Source: Catenulispora sp. GP43 | Lineage (GTDB): Bacteria > Actinomycetota > Actinomycetes > Streptomycetales > Catenulisporaceae | Direction of reading: 5' to 3' | DNA length: 64,000 nucleotides | NCBI RefSeq assembly: GCF_041260665.1 | Contig: NZ_JBGCCT010000038.1 | Span: 1-64,000, forward strand | Part shown: piece by piece, positions 57,770-64,000 of the stretch | Numbering within the stretch: position 1 is the first letter of the stretch | Layout of the letters: the number at the start of each line of letters is the position of its first letter | The notes under the pieces: generated by a model | What the model was told of the DNA's origin: nothing | Seen by the model: only the letters and a program-made list of their open reading frames with translations | Database searches by the model: none | Program-made: the position numbers and the translations under genes

Positions 57770-58549
57770 CTACGACGGCGCGTAGGCCAGGATCTGCAGG
57801 TCGATGTACTGACCGTTGCTCGCGTCCTGGTCTTCGGCGGTGACCTTGGCGACGGCGGTCCGGCCGTTCAAGGCGGCGACGCACAGCTGGTCGCCGACCT
57901 TGACCGCCGCCTGATACACCGCGTGTCCCTGAAGCAGAGCGGAGCAACTTGCCGCCGTCGGGCTCTTGTCCTCGGTCCACGCGGCGATGTTGTCGGGGCC
58001 CACGAGCGTCGCCTGGGGTCCCACCTGCAGGCCGAAGACCAGGCCGGCGCCCGGGATCGGGCCGGCGGTGACGTGCTCGCCGTTCATGGTGACGCGGACG
58101 GTGCCCTGCCACGGCCCGGGCTTCGTCGGGCTGGTCGTCGGCGCCTTCGTGGGGCCGGTCGCGGTCGTGGTCGGACCGGAGGCGGTGGCGGACGTGGTCG
58201 AGCCCGGCGCGGTATGTCCGTTGCCGGGCTGCCCACCGCCGCCGCCCTGTGTCACGGAGACGACGACCGCCACGAGCGCGGCCACCCCGGCCAGGACCGC
58301 TGCCTGGTAGCGGACGAGCTTCGGCGCACGGATGCGCTGCGGCGCGGACACGGTACCGGTAGCGGCGTCGGTAGCCGTATCGGTGCCGGTGCCGGTGCCG
58401 GATTCGACTGGCGGCTGCGGCAGCACGAAGAAGGAGGCGACGTAGCGTCGCCAGAAGGTCTGGCCGCGCCAGTCACGCTCCGGCGCGGGGCCGGAACCCA
58501 GGCCGGTGAGCGACGACCAGTAGCGGCGCCCGATCGGACCGCGGCTCAC
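57770..58549 (-). CDS. Single-helix membrane protein with Thr-rich linker and C-terminal domain
   Basis: A 259-residue protein: cytoplasmic N-terminus of about 80 residues, membrane helix (AAVLAGVAALVAVVVSV), T/S/P-rich linker, then a C-terminal extracellular domain with two cysteines that may pair (TAASCSALL and DQLCVAAL). The GTG start overlaps the upstream stop as GTGA. The domain is not recognised. It shares its general layout with the protein at 7908 but not its sequence. Confidence 0.6.
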   Translation of the reverse strand: MSRGPIGRRYWSSLTGLGSGPAPERDWRGQTFWRRYVASFFVLPQPPVESGTGTGTDTATDAATGTVSAPQRIRAPKLVRYQAAVLAGVAALVAVVVSVTQGGGGGQPGNGHTAPGSTTSATASGPTTTATGPTKAPTTSPTKPGPWQGTVRVTMNGEHVTAGPIPGAGLVFGLQVGPQATLVGPDNIAAWTEDKSPTAASCSALLQGHAVYQAAVKVGDQLCVAALNGRTAVAKVTAEDQDASNGQYIDLQILAYAPS

Positions 58550-59109
58550 GCCTGCTCCTCGGCGGTGGGCTGCTTCGGGATCAGCGCGGTCGCCGGCTCG
58601 GCCGCCGGACCGGTCGGGTGGTCGGCTGCCAGCTCGGCCGCGCGTTCAGCTACCGTTTCCGCCGCGCGTTCCGGTGCCGACTCGACCGGGTGCGCCATCG
58701 CGTGCTCGACTGCCAGCTCATGTCCGGCATCGCTCGCCGACCCGCCCACGATCTCGAAGGCCGCGCCGAGCCGCGCCGAGCCCAGCTGCCGCAGCACCGT
58801 CGGCGCCGAGCATCCGACAGCGATCGCCGCGTACGCCCCGGTCACCTGCGAGTGGAACAGCAATCCGGCGACCGCGCCGAGCAGGACCCGGGTCAGCCCC
58901 GCCGCCACGTCCGAGAGCGGGTCGACGTACGCCGACAGCGCGGGCCCCGCCGTCGCGGGCTGCCGGGTCAGCGCCTGATGCCGGGCGGCGTTCCAGGCCA
59001 GGACCCGGTCGGAGCTCACCACCGCCTCGACCACCGCGCCGCCGATCGCGCCGTATCCCATGGCCAGCAGCCAGTCCACCCGCGTCTCCCCCAAGTCCGA
59101 TGGCAGCAT
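58546..59109 (-). CDS. Membrane protein of unknown function
   Basis: A 187-residue protein. Hydrophobic stretches (YGAIGGAVVEAVVSS and LTRVLLGAVAGLLFHSQVTGAYAAIAVGC) suggest two membrane segments; the C-terminal 60 residues are Ala/Glu-rich and hydrophilic (APERAAETVAERAAEL), probably helical. It overlaps the start of the following gene by 4 bp (GTGA), so the two form an operon. No family is recognised. Confidence 0.58.
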   Translation of the reverse strand: MLPSDLGETRVDWLLAMGYGAIGGAVVEAVVSSDRVLAWNAARHQALTRQPATAGPALSAYVDPLSDVAAGLTRVLLGAVAGLLFHSQVTGAYAAIAVGCSAPTVLRQLGSARLGAAFEIVGGSASDAGHELAVEHAMAHPVESAPERAAETVAERAAELAADHPTGPAAEPATALIPKQPTAEEQA

Positions 59110-59192
59110 GCCGTGGTCGTCGGGCGAACAGCATTACAGAACGTTGTGTCGAAGCGGAAGTCGGGAGGCCCCAGAGGCCGATTTGCCCGGAC

Positions 59193-60122
59193 TCAGGAGG
59201 CTGCCGGCACCGCGATCGCGTCGATGGCGGCGCGCGTCTCGGCGTCCAGCCGTACCTGTCCGGCGGCGATGTTCTCGGCCAGGTGCGCCGCATCGGTCGT
59301 GCCCGCGATCAGCAGCGTGTGCTGGTAGTGCGCGAGGTGCCAGGCCAGGCCGACCTGGACCGGCGTGACGCCCAGCGCCTCGGCCGCGGCGCGCACCGCC
59401 GGCTGGTCCACCACCTTCGGGAACTGCGGGAACGCCGAGCCCAGCGGGAAGAACGGTACCCACGCGATGCCGTGCTCCCGGCAGACGTCGAGCACTGGTT
59501 CGCTGGTGCGGTCGACCGGGCTGTGCGAGTTCTGCACGCACACGATCCCGGCGGGCAGCGCGTGCCGGAGCTGGCCGGCGTCGACGGCGCTCAGCCCGAT
59601 GCCGTCGATCTTGCCCTCCTCGCGCAGGGCGATGAACTCGGCGAGCTGGCTGTCGAGGTCGACGACCTGGTCGCCCTCGGCGACGATCCCGGGCGCGTGG
59701 TCGAGGCGGCGCAGGTTGACCACGCCGAGGCGCTCGGTGCCCAGCCGCGCCAGGTTCGCCTCGACGCTGGCCCGCAGCTGCTCGGGACGCTGCGCCGGCA
59801 CCAGCGCTCCGCCGGCGTCACGCTCGGCGCCGACCTTGGTCGCGAGCACGAGGTGGTCCGGATAGGGGTGCAGCGCGGCGCGGATGAGGTCGTTGGCGTT
59901 GGCGGCGGCGGTTCCGTAGAACTCGGCGGTGTCCAGGTGGTTGATGCCGCTGTCGATCGCCGTGCGCAGCAGGGCCACGGCGGCGTCGGGGCTGAGTGCC
60001 GGACGGCCCGGACGGTGCTCGGCCAGCTGCATCGCGCCGTAGCCGATGCGCGCGACCTGGTGTCCGGCCAGGGTGGCGGTGCCGCCGGGGGCCGCGGTGC
60101 CGGCCATGTCGGTGCTGCTCAT
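59193..60122 (-). CDS. Aldo/keto reductase
   Basis: A 309-residue aldo/keto reductase with Asp and Tyr in HLDTAEFYG and Lys in LATKVG. The usual catalytic histidine is replaced in the matching strand by VNLRRLD, so activity may differ. It continues with VVDQPAVRAAAEALGVTPVQVGLAWHL. The ATG follows GGGAACGGGAT. It is divergent from a TetR regulator with two operator-like palindromes between, and is the likely target of that repressor. The substrate is unknown. Confidence 0.83.
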   Translation of the reverse strand: MSSTDMAGTAAPGGTATLAGHQVARIGYGAMQLAEHRPGRPALSPDAAVALLRTAIDSGINHLDTAEFYGTAAANANDLIRAALHPYPDHLVLATKVGAERDAGGALVPAQRPEQLRASVEANLARLGTERLGVVNLRRLDHAPGIVAEGDQVVDLDSQLAEFIALREEGKIDGIGLSAVDAGQLRHALPAGIVCVQNSHSPVDRTSEPVLDVCREHGIAWVPFFPLGSAFPQFPKVVDQPAVRAAAEALGVTPVQVGLAWHLAHYQHTLLIAGTTDAAHLAENIAAGQVRLDAETRAAIDAIAVPAAS

Positions 60123-60161
60123 ATCCCGTTCCCGTCTGTGAGATGAGATAGTGGGGGAACA

Positions 60162-60213
60162 ACCGGAGGAGCCTCCGGTAACCCTCACGCTAGCAGAAAC
60201 GGAGGAGCCTCCG
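60162..60213. promoter_or_regulatory. Two palindromic operators between the AKR and TetR genes
   Basis: ACCGGAGG-AG-CCTCCGGT (60162-60179) and CGGAGG-AG-CCTCCG (60200-60213) have the same centre. The centres are 36 bp apart. The second covers the Shine-Dalgarno region of the TetR gene (ATG at 60218), so binding would block its own expression. Confidence 0.7.
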
Positions 60214-60217
60214 CTTT

Positions 60218-60793
60218 ATGTCCACCGGATCAGCCCGACCAGCCCCGGCCCGCGCGGACGCCCAGCGCAACCGCCGGCGCCTGATCGAGGTAGCCCAGCA
60301 CGCCTTCACCGCCGGCGACGGCAAGGTCTCCCTGGAGGCGGTCGCCAAGGAGGCCGGCGTCGGCATCGGCACCCTCTACCGCCACTTCCCCACCCGCGAA
60401 GCCCTGGTCGAGGCGGTCTACCTGGCCGAGCGCGGGCGCCTGTGCGAAGCCGCCGACGAGCTGCTGGCCCAGCAGCCGCCGGACCGCGCCCTGCGCACCT
60501 GGATGGACCGCTTCGCCGACTACATCGCCACCAAGCGCGAGATGGCCGACGCCCTGCGCGCGCTGATCGCCGACGGCACCGTCACCCGCTCGCAGGCCCG
60601 CGAGGAGCTGTCGAAGGCGGTACGCCGGCTGCTCGACGCGGGCGCCGAGGCGGGGACGCTGCGCGCTGACGTCGCGGCCGAGGACGTGGTCACGGCGCTG
60701 GTGGGGGTGTTCTCGGTGTGCACGCTGCCCGAGCAGCGGGAGCAGGCGGGGCGGTTGCTGGATCTGCTGATGGACGGGCTGCTGCGGGTGTAG
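60218..60793 (+). CDS. TetR-family regulator of the divergent aldo/keto reductase
   Basis: A 191-residue TetR protein. The HTH is in VSLEAVAKEAGVGIGTLYRHFPTREALVEAVY (about residues 37-68). The C-terminal half is the helical SbtR-like ligand domain. The start ATG is 12 bp after GGAGG, which is itself inside an operator palindrome. It faces the aldo/keto reductase gene, and self-repression is likely. Confidence 0.88.
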   Translation: MSTGSARPAPARADAQRNRRRLIEVAQHAFTAGDGKVSLEAVAKEAGVGIGTLYRHFPTREALVEAVYLAERGRLCEAADELLAQQPPDRALRTWMDRFADYIATKREMADALRALIADGTVTRSQAREELSKAVRRLLDAGAEAGTLRADVAAEDVVTALVGVFSVCTLPEQREQAGRLLDLLMDGLLRV

Positions 60794-60918
60794 GGCGGTT
60801 GAGATTCGGCCGGTCGCCGGCCGCCAACCACCCGCCGCCACAGCTCACCGCCTCATGGCAGCTCAGCCGCCGCTTTACCGCCCTGCCGCAACTCGCCCGC
60901 TGCCCGCTGCGCGTCGCA

Positions 60919-61491
60919 TCACGGCAGCTCAGCCACCGCTTCCTCCGCCGCCGCCTTCTCCTTCTCCTGCTCGGCAGCCGCCTGCGCCGCCACCACCTTC
61001 GTCCGCCGCCGCAGCACCTCCGCGGCCGCCGCCGTGCTGAGCGCGAAGGCCCCGACCAGCATCGCCGGGGAGTTCAGCCGGTTGCCGGTGGCGTGGTCGA
61101 CCGAGTACCGCCCCGGTCCGGCCACCGCCAGGCCGGCCGCGGCCAGCCCGAGGAACGCCGGGTACTCATAGCCGCCGGTGCTGTTGAAGAACCCCTTGGG
61201 CCGGTGCACCTCCACCGCGGCCGACATCGCCCCGATCGCCGCCGCGCCGCCGACCGGGGTCGCGGCGCCCAGCGCCAGCAGTGCGCCGCCGCCCGCCTCG
61301 CCGAGTCCGGCCATGAGCGCGTTCGGCAAGCCGGGGCGGAAGCCCATCGCGTGCATGCCCGCCGCCGCGCCCTTCAGGCCGTGGCCGCCGAACCAGCCGA
61401 ACAGCTTCTGCGTGCCGTGCGCGATCAGGACGCCGCCGGTGCCCAGTCGCAGGGCCAGCAGGCCCAGGTCGGTACGTGTCAGGCAGGCCAT
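60919..61491 (-). CDS. DoxX-family membrane protein
   Basis: A 190-residue protein with four predicted membrane helices: LGLLALRLGTGGVLIAHGTQKLFGWFGGHG, ALMAGLGEAGGGALLALG, GAAAIGAMSAAVEVH and YPAFLGLAAAGLAVAGPG. The FGWFGGHGLKG loop is the DoxX hallmark. A charged Ala/Glu/Lys-rich tail ends the protein. DoxX-like proteins may bind quinones or act in redox stress. The ATG follows AAGGAG. Confidence 0.86.
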   Translation of the reverse strand: MACLTRTDLGLLALRLGTGGVLIAHGTQKLFGWFGGHGLKGAAAGMHAMGFRPGLPNALMAGLGEAGGGALLALGAATPVGGAAAIGAMSAAVEVHRPKGFFNSTGGYEYPAFLGLAAAGLAVAGPGRYSVDHATGNRLNSPAMLVGAFALSTAAAAEVLRRRTKVVAAQAAAEQEKEKAAAEEAVAELP

Positions 61492-61619
61492 CGGGGGCTC
61501 CTTACCGCCGGCAGGTCGGGTTGCCCCTCCACTATCGGCCGGGAGCCCGCCGCGCGCCGCCTGGGACCCGCCAGTCGGTTATCCTCGACCACATCGCAGA
61601 CCATCGGGAGGCACACGGG

Positions 61620-62423
61620 GTGAACGACGAGGAATACCGCGTCGACGACCTCGCGCGCCTGTCCGGGATGACGGTCCGCAACATCCGCGAGCACCAGTCC
61701 CGCGGCCTGCTGCCGGCCCCGACCGTCCGCGGCCGCGTCGGCTACTACGGCCCCGAACACCTGGCGCGCCTGGAGCAGATCAAGCGCCTGCAGGCCGAGG
61801 GCTTCACCCTGGAGTCGATCCGCCGCATGCTCGGCGGCGGCGCCGAGTTCGCCTCCTTCGCCGCCGCGGTCCACCAGGCCTTCGACGACGGCGACAAGCG
61901 CGTGGTCCGCCTGGAGGACATCCACACCCTGTTCCCAGGGCTGGACACGGGCGACGAGGACACCACGGACTCCGCGGGCTCCGCGGGCTCCACAGACACC
62001 ACGGACTCCACGAACACCGCCGCCTCCGACCCCGACCGCAGCACCGCCCTGCTGAACTCGGCCGTGGACCTGGGCCTGCTGCGCCCCCTGGGCAACGGCC
62101 GCTTCGAGGAACGCTCCCCACAGCTGACCCGCATCGGCGCCGAGCTGATGGCCCTGGGCATCCCCCCGGACAGCGCCCTGAAGGCGGCGGCCGAGGCACG
62201 GACGCATGTGCAGGCCGTGGCGAAGTCCTTCGTGCAGCTGTACGTGGACCAGATCTGGGCCCCCTTCGAGGCCGCGGGCTACCCCGCCGACCGCTGGCCG
62301 GACATCATCGGCGGCCTGGACCGGCTGCGTCCGCTGGCGCTGGACTCGATGCTGGCGCTCATGCGGATGGCGCTGGACGAGGCCGCGACCCGGCTGATCG
62401 AGGAGCGCGCGGGGCTGCGGTAG
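61620..62423 (+). CDS. MerR-family transcriptional regulator
   Basis: A 267-residue regulator with the MerR HTH at residues 4-75 (YRVDDLARLSGMTVRNIREHQSRGLLP). The GTG at 61620 has GGGAGG 8 nt upstream. A Thr/Ser/Asp-rich low-complexity linker (DEDTTDSAGSAGSTDTTDST) follows, then a helical C-terminal domain. The effector is unknown. It is divergent from the DoxX gene, its most likely target by position. The next gene is a PadR regulator. Confidence 0.84.
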   Translation: MNDEEYRVDDLARLSGMTVRNIREHQSRGLLPAPTVRGRVGYYGPEHLARLEQIKRLQAEGFTLESIRRMLGGGAEFASFAAAVHQAFDDGDKRVVRLEDIHTLFPGLDTGDEDTTDSAGSAGSTDTTDSTNTAASDPDRSTALLNSAVDLGLLRPLGNGRFEERSPQLTRIGAELMALGIPPDSALKAAAEARTHVQAVAKSFVQLYVDQIWAPFEAAGYPADRWPDIIGGLDRLRPLALDSMLALMRMALDEAATRLIEERAGLR

Positions 62424-62443
62424 ACGGCCCAGACCCACCAGCC

Positions 62444-62481
62444 ATACTCAGTTCACTGACATATGCCAGTGAACTGAGTAT
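62444..62481 (+). promoter_or_regulatory. 38-bp palindrome before the PadR gene
   Basis: Perfect 15-bp arms ATACTCAGTTCACTG (62444-62458) and CAGTGAACTGAGTAT (62467-62481) with the spacer ACATATGC. The site ends 10 bp before the PadR ATG. An AT-rich stem without a T-tract is more like an operator than a terminator. PadR proteins bind similar palindromes. Confidence 0.7.
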
Positions 62482-62491
62482 GCTCGCTGCC

Positions 62492-62851
62492 ATGTCCGAG
62501 CGATCGCTCCAAGAACCCACCATCCTGCTCCTGACAGCCCTGGCCGACGCACCGAAACACGGCTACGCGCTGATGCAGGAGGTCGACACCATCTCCTCCG
62601 GCCGAGTGCGCCTGCGCACCGGAACCCTGTACGGAGCCCTGGACCGCCTGCTCCAACAAGGCCTGATCCGCATTGACAGCGAAGAGGTCGTCGACGGACG
62701 CATGCGCCGCACCTACGCCTTGTCCGACAACGGACGCGAGGTCCTCGAAGCCGAGGCCGAGCGGCTGCAGGCGACAGCCGAGGAGGCGCGCCGACGACTG
62801 AGCGCCGGCCGCCAGCGGGCTCGGATCCAGGGCCAGGGGGCCGGGGCATGA
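62492..62851 (+). CDS. PadR-family transcriptional regulator
   Basis: A 119-residue winged-helix regulator: LLLTALADAPKHGYALMQEVDTIS, VRLRTGTLYGALDRLLQQGLI, and RRTYALSDNGREVLEAEAERL. The ATG at 62492 is preferred; an ATG at 62480 lies inside the palindrome. The gene overlaps the following membrane protein by 4 bp (ATGA). It most likely represses this operon. Confidence 0.87.
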   Translation: MSERSLQEPTILLLTALADAPKHGYALMQEVDTISSGRVRLRTGTLYGALDRLLQQGLIRIDSEEVVDGRMRRTYALSDNGREVLEAEAERLQATAEEARRRLSAGRQRARIQGQGAGA

Positions 62852-63837
62852 GCGGCGGCACGGATCCGGCGTTCGCGCAGCGACTCCTCACACCGGCTCT
62901 GCGCCTCTACCCGAAGAGCTACCGCGATCAACAGGGGTCTGAGATAGCCGGCACCTACACGGCGGCCACCGCCGGCGCCACCCGCGCGGAGATCCTTCGT
63001 GAAGCGCTCGACGTCGCCCGCCACGGCCTGCGAGTCCGCCTGCGCCTGACCTCCGACCGGTACGGCGGTGCCGTCGTCGGCGCGGCGCTGCCCTACGTTC
63101 TCGGCAGCGTCGCCGGCCTTTCCGGTGTCATGCTCTATCTGATGTTCCGGGGCGGGATCAACACGCACCACGAGGATTTCCTCTTCCGCATCCGCTTCGA
63201 GACCGGTCAGGGCTCCGACGGCGCTGTCCTTGCCTACATCCCGGTGTCAGTACTGGCCGCCGCGAGCGCAATGGCCCTGTCCGCGTTGGTCGGCCGCTGG
63301 GCCTTGGCCCGGTGGTTCGCCGTGGCCACACTGGTCGCCGCGGCCGTCACCATCGCGGTCGTCTTCGAACTGCGGCGCGGAGCCCACATCTATGTCCTGA
63401 CAACGTTCCCCGGGTTCGAGATGCCGCTGATGCTGGCGGCCTTCGCAGCGCTGGTGCTCGCCGTACCTCCAGAGGCCAGAGCCCTTGCCGGGCATCGGAT
63501 TCCCACGATCGCGGTCGCACTGGCCGTCACCGGAATGCTCCAGCTGGCATGGCAGCGCGAGGGCTTCGCCTGGTCGCTGATCACTGCGATGCCGGGGGTC
63601 GTCGCCGCCGTCCTGGCCCTGGCGCTGGCCGCCGGGCTGCGCAACGGCCTCGCGCCCGGCGCCGTGGCGCTGGCCTGCGGCCCCTGGCTGATCCAGCCGC
63701 TCACCGGCGACCTGTACGACTACGGCTACGACGGCACTCAGTACGTCCTGCTCGTCGCGCTCGGCATCATCCTGGTGCTCGCGGCGGGAAGCCGCCACCA
63801 CCGAAATCGAATGTCGGCAGCGAAACCGCCCTGGTAA
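62848..63837 (+). CDS. Membrane protein of the PadR operon
   Basis: A 329-residue protein: an N-terminal cytoplasmic region of about 65 residues (LLTPALRLYPKSYRDQQGSEIAGTY, an HAAS-like segment often found with PadR genes), then about eight predicted membrane helices. No enzyme signature is seen. It overlaps the PadR gene by ATGA and is almost certainly co-transcribed. The role is unknown; membrane-stress sensing or transport are possibilities. Confidence 0.72.
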   Translation: MSGGTDPAFAQRLLTPALRLYPKSYRDQQGSEIAGTYTAATAGATRAEILREALDVARHGLRVRLRLTSDRYGGAVVGAALPYVLGSVAGLSGVMLYLMFRGGINTHHEDFLFRIRFETGQGSDGAVLAYIPVSVLAAASAMALSALVGRWALARWFAVATLVAAAVTIAVVFELRRGAHIYVLTTFPGFEMPLMLAAFAALVLAVPPEARALAGHRIPTIAVALAVTGMLQLAWQREGFAWSLITAMPGVVAAVLALALAAGLRNGLAPGAVALACGPWLIQPLTGDLYDYGYDGTQYVLLVALGIILVLAAGSRHHRNRMSAAKPPW

Positions 63838-63873
63838 CCTCCCCATCGCGGACGGGGAGCGGGGGATGCATCA

Positions 63874-64000
63874 ATGGGGCTGGACGCCTTCTTCGACGGC
63901 CTGGAAAAGCTCATGGACGAGCTGCGCGAGCGCTGGCCGCGCGCCACGTTCTGGGTGATCGTCGCGCTGTGGTCGCTGGCCGCCGCCATTCCCACCGCGG
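63874..64000 (+). CDS. Membrane protein, truncated by the window edge
   Basis: The first 42 residues are visible (MGLDAFFDGLEKLMDELRERWP, then ATFWVIVALWSLAAAIPTA). A short amphipathic helix is followed by one membrane helix. The ATG is preceded by a GGGGGA box. The family cannot be named from this part. Confidence 0.55.
   Translation, partial: MGLDAFFDGLEKLMDELRERWPRATFWVIVALWSLAAAIPTA

Overview
This 64 kb window is very GC-rich, with many GTG and TTG starts, strong Shine-Dalgarno boxes (AGGAGG types), 4-base ATGA/GTGA gene overlaps, Tat and lipoprotein signals, and families such as DUF574 methyltransferases, SigE-type sigma factors and ROK regulators. This fits the chromosome of a filamentous soil actinomycete (Streptomyces- or Catenulispora-like). 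No rRNA, tRNA, CRISPR array, phage module or biosynthetic gene-cluster core was seen. Most features look like an accessory chromosomal region: uptake systems, secreted hydrolases and many small regulator-target pairs.

Layout. 1-9 kb: a possible transposase tail, two paralogous acyl-CoA synthetases, a secreted lipase, a P-loop kinase-like protein, a PEP mutase-like protein, a GNAT and an SDR. 9-15.6 kb: two TetR regulators with divergent targets (a quinone-oxidoreductase-like dehydrogenase; a 14-TM DHA2 exporter), a DUF2797 protein, a glyoxalase-fold protein and a His-linked flavin oxidase. 15.7-18 kb: SCP2-domain protein, hydratase-2-like MaoC protein and a FabG-like SDR, the three parts of the eukaryotic MFE-2 beta-oxidation enzyme as separate genes. 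18.3-24.2 kb: a beta-helix secreted protein and a six-gene minus-strand operon (response regulator, histidine kinase, secreted protein, lipoprotein, PHB-depolymerase-like esterase, unknown) bracketed by a 141-bp direct repeat. 24.2-30.5 kb: a class 3 lipase with TIG domains, a ricin-type lectin, an orphan sugar-binding lipoprotein, and a LysR regulator facing an NmrA-like/darcynin pair. 30.4-35.5 kb: SigE-type sigma factor with a membrane partner, a Tat-exported ketosteroid-dehydrogenase-like flavoprotein and a receptor Ser/Thr kinase. 35.6-43.7 kb: a sugar import and oxidation operon (ALDH, binding protein, two permeases, aldo/keto reductase) with a ThuA protein and a ROK regulator upstream. 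43.9-51.3 kb: an S53 peptidase, a YihY/K+-channel pair, an FUSC-like membrane protein, a Tat-exported phospholipase C and a B3/4-domain protein. 51.3-64 kb: an ABC exporter, a DUF574 methyltransferase, a PI-PLC-like enzyme, an ArsR-SRPBCC fusion with glyoxalase, small membrane proteins, an aldo/keto reductase with a TetR, DoxX, MerR, a PadR with its membrane partner, and a truncated membrane protein at the right edge.

The most notable observations are structural. They are the 141-bp direct repeat around the two-component operon, including fusion of a relic regulator 5' end to the beta-helix gene; the split MFE-2-like locus; a perfect 18-bp palindrome that exactly fills the -35/-10 spacer of an apparently leaderless ArsR-SRPBCC gene; a perfect 15-bp-arm palindrome before the PadR gene; and a set of distinct TetR-type operators. 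No single feature proves a wholly new system. The two-component operon with its secreted/lipoprotein pair is the best candidate for an undescribed signalling module.
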